A stretch of DNA of 25,445 bases from a virus. Positions 20,974 to 25,445 of this stretch are shown piece after piece. The notes under the pieces were generated by a model, which did not search any database, was not told the origin of the DNA, and worked only from the letters and a program-made list of their open reading frames with translations. The translations under genes and the position numbers were made by a program. The DNA lies in IMG/VR virus record IMGVR_UViG_3300008267_000827, positions 1 through 25,445 of that record; one strand, 5' to 3'. The number at the start of each line of letters is the position of its first letter. Position 1 is the stretch's first letter.

Positions 20974-21179
20974 GTTTCTTGACTACGGAACAGAGAGAAA
21001 GAATCAAAGCTTGTTGGAGTGGTATGCGTGCTGATTTGTTTTTAGAGTTACCAGAAAGAAGACAGAACGTATTTATCGATAAGCTTGATGAAGTTGTATT
21101 AGAGTTAATAAAAGAAAACCCAGATGCTTTTAGGGGATCAGTTGTTCAACGTGTTTACATGAAAAGGAGAATTGCATAA
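20970..21179 (+). CDS. Small helical hypothetical protein
   Basis: A 69-residue protein: MSFLTTEQRERIKACWSGMR, then LPERRQNVFIDKLDEVVLEL and a basic tail KRRIA. Mostly helical. The start overlaps the exonuclease stop (ATGA), and its stop overlaps the next start (TAATG). Probably an accessory of the recombination module; no motif known to me. Confidence 0.65.
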   Translation: MSFLTTEQRERIKACWSGMRADLFLELPERRQNVFIDKLDEVVLELIKENPDAFRGSVVQRVYMKRRIA

Positions 21180-21406
21180 TGGCACAGTACGATAACACAA
21201 ATACTTTTACGTTATTTAAAAACGATAAGGGTGATAATCCAAAGCGTCCAGATTATACTGGCACTTTAAATTCTGAAGGTGTAGAGTTTAGATTATCTGG
21301 TTGGATCAGAGAAGGTAAGAATGGTAAGTTTATTTCTGGTTCAGTTCAGGTAAAAGAAGGCGATGTTAAGCCTGCTTCTAAAGAAGATGAGGATGTTCCT
21401 TTCTAG
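21179..21406 (+). CDS. Small ssDNA-binding-like protein with SSB-type C-terminal tip
   Basis: A 75-residue protein: TFTLFKNDKGDNPKRPDYTG, then VEFRLSGWIREGKNGKFISG and ending KEDEDVPF. The pattern (LFKND...P.YTG..N..G.E.RL.GWI..GK.GK..SG.V) resembles DUF736-like mini-OB proteins. The last eight residues, acidic ending in DVPF, copy the C-terminal tip of bacterial SSB (DDDIPF), which docks host repair proteins. Probably a phage ssDNA-binding protein acting with the ERF and exonuclease. Too short for a full SSB. Start overlaps the previous stop. Confidence 0.7.
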   Translation: MAQYDNTNTFTLFKNDKGDNPKRPDYTGTLNSEGVEFRLSGWIREGKNGKFISGSVQVKEGDVKPASKEDEDVPF

Positions 21407-21423
21407 GAACACCCTCTCTTGGA

Positions 21424-21495
21424 TTACTTATTCATTACATACATTGTAACTTCAAAGCCAAATCTCATTTCTGTAACAGCTGGTTTTGTCCACAT
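21424..21495 (-). CDS. pqqA: PqqA, precursor peptide of pyrroloquinoline quinone
   Basis: A 23-codon gene read base by base: it starts MWTKPAVTEM at 21495, continues R-F-GFEVTMY and ends VMNK before TAA at 21424-21426. It has every PqqA hallmark: W-x-K-P near the start, R at 11, G at 13 and the essential pair E15 and Y19 within EVTMY, the residues joined by PqqE and turned into PQQ. The length is standard (23-24) and the wording is very close to PqqA of methylotrophic Betaproteobacteria. A ribosome site AAGGA lies 7 bp upstream, and a promoter-like sequence lies at 21536-21566. No pqqB-E is nearby, so host enzymes would process the peptide. It is a lone minus-strand gene between rightward genes. 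Confidence 0.92.
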   Translation of the reverse strand: MWTKPAVTEMRFGFEVTMYVMNK

Positions 21496-21535
21496 AATTA
21501 TGTCCTTAATAAATCCAAGCAATTTGCCTGTATCT

Positions 21536-21566
21536 AATATAGTATAGTTTTTACAGGGAAAGTCAA
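21536..21566 (-). promoter_or_regulatory. Probable promoter of pqqA
   Basis: Minus strand: TTGACT (21561-21566, five of six) followed by TATACT with a 14 bp spacer or TATATT (21536-21541) with 19 bp; both -10 candidates match in five of six, but the spacing is not ideal. AT-rich upstream DNA could act as an UP element. It sits 40 bp before the pqqA start in a 203 bp gap between rightward genes. Confidence 0.45.
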
Positions 21567-21609
21567 ATATAAAATAATTATAATGCCCTAATGAAAATAA
21601 GGAGAGACT

Positions 21610-21954
21610 ATGGAAGAGATTATAGATTTTGATAATAAAAGTGAATTAGCATTCACACCTGAAGGTAAGCTATTGATTTCTATGCTAAACCAAGCTATAG
21701 AAGATGCTATATATGTACCACCAAAACGCAAAAAAACACTTACAGAAGGCAGTAGCAGAAGCCAAACAAGTAAGGATACTATTGCTAACAGAACAAAGAT
21801 AGAAGCTATTCAATGGTTATTTGATGACAATGATGTTTATAATTTATGTTGTGAATTAGCAGGAACTCACAAAGATAAAGTTAGAGCATTCGTTATTAAC
21901 AAAGTTGGTGCTAAAATTATCTACCCACTTGTTGCAGGATTTTATGTATCATGA
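21610..21954 (+). CDS. Hypothetical protein upstream of the cell-wall hydrolase
   Basis: A 114-residue protein: EEIIDFDNKSELAFTPEGKL, then a Lys/Ser-rich linker (about 38-58) and EAIQWLFDDNDVYNLCCELA, then GTHKDKVRAFVINKVG. The last segment recalls phage proteins with a W(L/F)...D...NLC..LGID pattern (DNA-binding-like helices), without known function. The ATG has AAGGAGAGACT upstream. Its stop overlaps the hydrolase start (ATGA). Confidence 0.6.
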   Translation: MEEIIDFDNKSELAFTPEGKLLISMLNQAIEDAIYVPPKRKKTLTEGSSRSQTSKDTIANRTKIEAIQWLFDDNDVYNLCCELAGTHKDKVRAFVINKVGAKIIYPLVAGFYVS

Positions 21955-22325
21955 TGGATATAAATACACTTGATTTAAATATGACATGTTATGCTCATGC
22001 TGCTTATCATGAGGCTGGAACACAGCAAGAAATTATTGCAGTGTTTAACGTTATTCGTAATAGAATTAAAGCAGGATATGGCAAAGATTCATGTGAGGTT
22101 GTATATGCTAATGGTCAATTTCAAGGTATAACAGACGCTAATCATGAAGAGGTAGATCAAAAAAGATATTTACAAATTAAATCTTTAGCAGTAGACGTAA
22201 TTCATTTTAACAAGTATCATAACCCTATTGGGAAAAAGTTACATTTTTATGATGATAGTATATCTACTCCACAAGGATGGAAAAACTGTAACACTAAAAT
22301 AGGGAGGTTAATATTCTGTGAATAA
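21951..22325 (+). CDS. SleB-like cell-wall hydrolase
   Basis: A 124-residue protein with CYAHAAYHEAGTQQEIIAVF, NVIRNRIKAGYGKDSCEVVY and ANGQFQGITD. This matches the Hydrolase_2/SleB family (YHEA, AV..V..NR, VC.VVY...QF), with E21 as the probable catalytic acid. No signal peptide, so an endolysin would need a holin, or it may act within the virion. It is shorter than SleB (catalytic domain alone). It starts with an ATGA overlap. The right edge of the window carries a second lytic enzyme of GH24 type. Confidence 0.85.
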   Translation: MMDINTLDLNMTCYAHAAYHEAGTQQEIIAVFNVIRNRIKAGYGKDSCEVVYANGQFQGITDANHEEVDQKRYLQIKSLAVDVIHFNKYHNPIGKKLHFYDDSISTPQGWKNCNTKIGRLIFCE

Positions 22326-22551
22326 ACCTATAGCTTGGCTTGTAGAAGAATTTGACAGTAATGGAACGTTAGTATGGTCTGGTTTAATGACATCAGAACC
22401 TAAAGAAATGTCATGGTTTAAAGACCTCAAGAATAAATTACATAACGTTACAATCACTCCACTTATACCAGATACCAAGAATATAGTTAAAGTCACGAAT
22501 GTTAAAAAATACGATAGTAAAAAATTAACGGAGGCAAATAGTGGACTATAA
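22318..22551 (+). CDS. Small hypothetical protein
   Basis: A 77-residue protein starting at GTG 22318: NKPIAWLVEEFDSNGTLVWS, then a Lys/Thr-rich C-terminal part. The GTG overlaps the hydrolase end, with GGGAGG ten bases upstream. KPIAWLVE occurs in small phage proteins as a conserved start. Function unknown. Confidence 0.6.
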   Translation: MNKPIAWLVEEFDSNGTLVWSGLMTSEPKEMSWFKDLKNKLHNVTITPLIPDTKNIVKVTNVKKYDSKKLTEANSGL

Positions 22552-22687
22552 ACCACTCACACAAGAACAAATAATTGATGCTTATAGCAAAGTATTTCCA
22601 ACAAGATATGAGCCAATGACAATAGATAGAATGATACAGTTTGCAAGAATTATAGAACAATTACATGGAGTAAAATATGAAGCCTAG
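22541..22687 (+). CDS. Small hypothetical protein
   Basis: A 48-residue ORF starting at GTG 22541, with a GGAGG site six bases upstream: MDYKPLTQEQIIDAYSKVFP, then IDRMIQFARIIEQLHGVKYE. The pattern of a short helical protein with QFARIIEQ is a common one in phage genomes. It overlaps the preceding gene by 11 bp and the glycosyltransferase by 11 bp. Unknown role. Confidence 0.6.
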   Translation: MDYKPLTQEQIIDAYSKVFPTRYEPMTIDRMIQFARIIEQLHGVKYEA

Positions 22688-23402
22688 TTTATTTATAGCA
22701 ACACCAATGTACGGAGGGCTATGTTATGGCACATATCTAGAATCTATGTTAAAACTACAAGCATGGCTTATCTCTAAAGATATAGACGCATACTTCTCAT
22801 TTCTTTATAACGAATCACTTATTACTCGTGGTCGCAATACATTAGTAAATGACTTTTTAAAAGGTGACGCATCTCACATGATGTTTATAGATGCTGATAT
22901 TAGTTTTGAACCAGAACACTTCTTTAAAATGCTTGATGCTGATGTAGATATTATTTGTGGAGTATATCCTAAAAAAGAAATTAATTGGGCTGGTGTTAAG
23001 TTTGCTATTGATAAGAAAGTTCCAGAGCATCAACTAAAATACTTTACAGGTGAGTATGTAGTTAATCTTGTAAATGAAACAGATCTAGTTCCTACAGATA
23101 AGCCTTTTGAGGTTAAACATGGTGGCACAGGATTTATGTTGATTAAACGTGAAGTATTCAACACATTAAAAGACAAATGTCCATCATATACACACAACAT
23201 GAATGATACTAATGACAACTCTGATCTTGGTGATAAGATTACAGAATACTTTGCTACAAGCATAGATGAGAATAATCATTTACTATCAGAAGATTATCAT
23301 TTCTGTAAACTAGCTCGTGACAATGGTTTAAAGGTTCATGGTGCTGCTTGGACACAATTAGTCCATACAGGAACTTATCAATATAGTGGAAGGCTTGTAT
23401 GA
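22677..23402 (+). CDS. GT2-like glycosyltransferase
   Basis: A 241-residue protein of GT-A fold. The N-terminus is FIATPMYGGLCYGTYLESML (6-25), followed by R53 in TRGRNTLVNDFL, the metal/nucleotide DxD motif D72-A-D74 in MMFIDADISF, and DIICGVYPKK. Late segments GGTGFMLIKREVF and SEDYHFCKLARDNG may place a catalytic base. It begins in the end of the prior gene and is paired by ATGA with an FkbM-type methyltransferase. Possible substrates are DNA bases, virion protein or host surface glycans; the sequence does not decide. Confidence 0.8.
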   Translation: MKPSLFIATPMYGGLCYGTYLESMLKLQAWLISKDIDAYFSFLYNESLITRGRNTLVNDFLKGDASHMMFIDADISFEPEHFFKMLDADVDIICGVYPKKEINWAGVKFAIDKKVPEHQLKYFTGEYVVNLVNETDLVPTDKPFEVKHGGTGFMLIKREVFNTLKDKCPSYTHNMNDTNDNSDLGDKITEYFATSIDENNHLLSEDYHFCKLARDNGLKVHGAAWTQLVHTGTYQYSGRLV

Positions 23403-23983
23403 TTATTCCAAATAACATGATTAGCCATGTAGGTAAGATATTTCAAGGTGAGTATGCTATAGGAGATATGGGTAAAAATCCTTATATCATAGACATTGGT
23501 GCTAATGTAGGTGGCTTTGCAGTATGGGCACATGAATACTTTGATAATCCAAAGATAGATTGCTATGAGCCTATAAAAGAAAACTATAATCTATTAAGAC
23601 AAAATATAGAAGGAACTGATATAGCTGTTAGAAACTTTGCCATTGGGAAAGAAGATGGTGAACGTATGATGTATTATGGATTACATAACTGTGGTGAAGC
23701 TAGTCTTTATGAAGGTGAAGAGCAAAGACCAGAAGGTGAAATGGTTAAGGTTATGTCTGCTAAACATCTACCAGAATGCGATATTATGAAGATAGATACA
23801 GAAGGTGCAGAAATAGAAATATTGGAAAACTTAACTATACAACCAATAGTATTTCTTATAGAATTCCACAGTGCTTGGAATAGAAGGCGTATTGATGAGT
23901 TGTTGTATGATTACACCTTGATAGAATGCACAATGCGTGGTTATAATTACGGTATCTTAAAATACATTAGAGGTAAATTTTAA
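23399..23983 (+). CDS. FkbM-family methyltransferase
   Basis: A 194-residue SAM-dependent methyltransferase. SAM-binding motif I is IIDIGANVGGFAVW (30-43), the acidic residue of motif II is in DCYEPIKENY, and MKIDTEGAEIEIL (about 121) is the FkbM hallmark. It lacks C-terminal extension. Linked by a 4 bp overlap to the glycosyltransferase, so the two probably build or cap the same glycan. A role in phage surface decoration or defence evasion is inferred. Confidence 0.85.
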   Translation: MIIPNNMISHVGKIFQGEYAIGDMGKNPYIIDIGANVGGFAVWAHEYFDNPKIDCYEPIKENYNLLRQNIEGTDIAVRNFAIGKEDGERMMYYGLHNCGEASLYEGEEQRPEGEMVKVMSAKHLPECDIMKIDTEGAEIEILENLTIQPIVFLIEFHSAWNRRRIDELLYDYTLIECTMRGYNYGILKYIRGKF

Positions 23984-23995
23984 AAGGGGAATATA

Positions 23996-24274
23996 ATGGA
24001 TAATGTAAATCATCCAAAGCATTACTTGGTAGGTGGTATAGAGGCAATAGATATTATTGCTAGTCGTTTAACTAAAGAAGAGTTTATTGGTTATTTAAAA
24101 GGTTCTAAACTTAAATATGATTTAAGATATCCTTTTAAAGGTAGACCAGAAGAAGATTTAGCTAAATCAGAATGGTACAAAGATAAGCTAATCGAAGTGA
24201 TGAAAGATGAAGAGGCAATTAATCCACCAGAGATTACTGCACAACTACAAAGACTAGAAATGGTAGACGACTAA
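23996..24274 (+). CDS. DUF3310 protein
   Basis: A 92-residue protein: NVNHPKHYLVGGIEAIDIIA, then EEFIGYLKGSKLKYDLRYPF and EDLAKSEWYKDKLIEV. The NHP.HY..G.IE.ID.I...EF.G...GN..KYL.R...K....EDL.KA.WY pattern defines DUF3310, a small phage protein sometimes annotated as nucleotide kinase-like. Not a kinase by obvious motif. AAAGGGGAATATA precedes the ATG. It converges with the next gene and overlaps its stop. Confidence 0.85.
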   Translation: MDNVNHPKHYLVGGIEAIDIIASRLTKEEFIGYLKGSKLKYDLRYPFKGRPEEDLAKSEWYKDKLIEVMKDEEAINPPEITAQLQRLEMVDD

Positions 24275-24438
24275 TCGTCTAGTTCTGGCACTTCTGAATA
24301 AACGGAAAGCCCATCACCACTGATCTCGATGTGGCTTCCGTCATCTAACATTATAATAAGCACGTCTTCACCGTAGTAAGCTTCTGCTTCTACGATCTGT
24401 TTTCCAACCATATGCTCACATAATTGTTGAATGTTCAT
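24271..24438 (-). CDS. Small acidic protein
   Basis: A 55-residue protein starting at ATG 24438 (AAGGAAAATT before it): MNIQQLCEHMVGKQIVEAEA, then LIIMLDDGSHIEISGDGLSV, ending VPELDD. Reads as a small beta-rich acidic fold. The reading from 24522 has no ribosome site and overlaps the exonuclease. Its stop overlaps the DUF3310 stop by 4 bp in a palindrome (TAGACGA-CTAA-TCGTCTA). Function unknown. Confidence 0.65.
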   Translation of the reverse strand: MNIQQLCEHMVGKQIVEAEAYYGEDVLIIMLDDGSHIEISGDGLSVYSEVPELDD

Positions 24439-24446
24439 AATTTTCC

Positions 24447-25184
24447 TTATATGCTGATAACCGATTCTTTTTCTAACTTTTGAGACTTCACTGACCTGCT
24501 CCATGAGCCGCATCCTTGACATTGAAAGCGTTGATAAACTTTAGATAAACTAACTTGAGTACCACGAGAATGTAATTTGCTAGATCCGCAATTTGGACAT
24601 ACAGTTTTTGCGGAATACGCATTATGGTTAGGATGTGATTTTATCCATGATTTAAACTTGTCATAAACCTTCTCTAAAAGAATAACGTCATTCTTGTTGT
24701 ATTCTTCCATAGTTTTCCATGCTTTACGATCATTATTCATACACTTAACCCACAATGTATGACCTTCATGTTCTGTCTTACTACCTAAACCTAAAGCTTG
24801 TGAAACATAGTCTAGTTTATTAGAAACAAATCTAAATTGTCTTCTTGCTACTTGTAATAAATCTATTTGTTTTGCAGGTGCTGGAGGTGGCATACCTTGC
24901 AATAAAAACTCTTTCTGTAGGATTGGTATATCAAACCTAGAGCCATTATAATGAACGACTGCATCAGCTTCATCTAGTAACTTATGTACTGATTGCAACA
25001 TCTTTTGCTTGCCAGACTTTTGTATAGAGTCAAACATAATCTTTGATTCACCATACCATTTAGCTGCATAACAAAGCGTATAGGATGATTCTAGAAGCTG
25101 GTTAATAGATATGTTCTGGTCATAGATTCCCCATACATGAGCTGTATTTGGGGATACTTCTATATCAATCATTAAAATTTTCAT
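24447..25184 (-). CDS. DEDD 3'-5' exonuclease-like protein with zinc ribbon
   Basis: A 245-residue RNase H-like nuclease of the YprB/DnaQ type. Catalytic residues: D7 and E9 in MIDIE, D85 in HYNGSRFDIPIL, and Y162-x3-D166 in YNKNDVILL (DEDDy). The C-terminus has a zinc ribbon, C196-x2-C199 and C222-x2-C225, that could bind DNA or RNA. The family is common in phages without a clear job; proofreading or nucleic-acid turnover is likely. It is transcribed leftward, upstream of a small acidic gene and downstream of the lysozyme gene. Confidence 0.85.
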   Translation of the reverse strand: MKILMIDIEVSPNTAHVWGIYDQNISINQLLESSYTLCYAAKWYGESKIMFDSIQKSGKQKMLQSVHKLLDEADAVVHYNGSRFDIPILQKEFLLQGMPPPAPAKQIDLLQVARRQFRFVSNKLDYVSQALGLGSKTEHEGHTLWVKCMNNDRKAWKTMEEYNKNDVILLEKVYDKFKSWIKSHPNHNAYSAKTVCPNCGSSKLHSRGTQVSLSKVYQRFQCQGCGSWSRSVKSQKLEKESVISI

Positions 25185-25211
25185 AGTAGTCTCTAGTGTT
25201 GAGATTACTTA

Positions 25212-25445
25212 TTATACACCAAGAAATAGTTGTCTTTCATCTAATCTTCTGTTTTGTAAGCCTTTTAATATTTTACCACCAGCTTTGCAATACTTAACTA
25301 GCGATTCCATAGCCGCTTCTTTATCTCCACGAAGCAACGCTTGACGGATGGTTGAACGCTGAAAGCATCCAAGACCCAAATTAAAGCAAAAGCTGACAAG
25401 AGCGTCAAACTCATGTTGTCGAAGAGGCACGTTAGGTAACATCTT
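25212..25445 (-). CDS. GH24 lysozyme-type endolysin, C-terminal part (partial)
   Basis: 78 codons to the window edge, starting before MLPNVPLRQHEFDALVSFCF. Residues NLGLGCFQRSTIRQALLRGD and KAGGKILKGLQNRRLDERQL match the C-terminal half of GH24 lysozymes (T4/P21 type), in which FN.G.G.F..ST....LN.GD and G..L.GL..RR..E are conserved. The N-terminal catalytic Glu lies outside the window, so completeness cannot be judged. Likely the lysis enzyme; the Met at 25442 is internal. Confidence 0.85.
   Translation of the reverse strand, partial: KMLPNVPLRQHEFDALVSFCFNLGLGCFQRSTIRQALLRGDKEAAMESLVKYCKAGGKILKGLQNRRLDERQLFLGV

Noticed and set aside
21385-21410. Hairpin GTTCCT-TTCT-AGGAAC at the end of the SSB-tail gene as a terminator
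   Set aside because: Six-base stem without a U-rich tail on either strand; at most weak.
1-25445. tRNA genes, CRISPR arrays, insertion sequences
   Set aside because: No cloverleaf-like or spaced repeat arrays seen by eye, and no transposase or terminal inverted repeats; repeats present are intragenic. A tRNAscan run could still find one.

Overview
The window is a 25.4 kb piece of the genome of a tailed double-stranded DNA phage, most likely short-tailed. The portal is P22-like, the capsid and head-tail adaptor are of the SU10-like type, and no tape measure, sheath or integrase is visible. Genes are tightly packed, often with ATGA, TAATG or TTGA start/stop overlaps, and the DNA is AT-rich. 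The best clue to the host is a 23-codon gene on the minus strand at 21424-21495. It encodes a near-textbook PqqA, the peptide precursor of pyrroloquinoline quinone (PQQ), and looks like the PqqA of methylotrophic Betaproteobacteria. I infer a freshwater or marine methylotroph host (Methylophilaceae, LD28/OM43-like); this is inference, not proof.

Layout. (1) 1-12580, minus strand: the late block, read from right to left as small terminase, a run of tiny lysine-rich proteins, large terminase, portal (interrupted by a frameshift), scaffold-like protein, major capsid protein followed by a hairpin terminator, adaptor, and tail or fibre proteins. The last of these is a long repeat-rich adhesin-like protein that leaves the window at base 1. 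(2) 12581-15060, plus strand: an island of at least seven small genes with its own promoters and a strong terminator, and codon choice unlike its surroundings. It includes a Cys-containing phage/plasmid protein. Two Fur-box-like 19-mers lie just outside it. (3) 15178-19472, minus strand: the early/replication operon, read from right to left as Cro-like repressor, O-like replication initiator, DnaB-like helicase, NinB-like and YbcO-like recombination proteins, a possible nuclease, a winged-helix protein and a Q-like antiterminator. Immediately after Q come a perfect sigma-70 promoter and, about 60-80 nt later, an intrinsic terminator. This is the Q / pR' / tR' arrangement of lambdoid phages and probably controls the late block. 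(4) 19502-19579: back-to-back divergent promoters. (5) 19604-24274, plus strand: the rightward early block, with a recombination set (ERF annealing protein, YqaJ exonuclease, mini-protein with an SSB-like tail), the lone minus-strand pqqA, a SleB-like cell-wall hydrolase, a glycosyltransferase, an FkbM-type methyltransferase and a DUF3310 protein. (6) 24271-25445, minus strand: a small acidic protein, a DEDD exonuclease with a zinc ribbon, and the C-terminal part of a GH24 lysozyme cut by the window edge.

Taken together: divergent early promoters fire first, leftward genes replicate and rightward genes recombine and modify, Q then releases the late promoter from its terminator, and structural genes follow. 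The pqqA gene suggests that the phage supports PQQ-dependent methanol oxidation in its host during infection.
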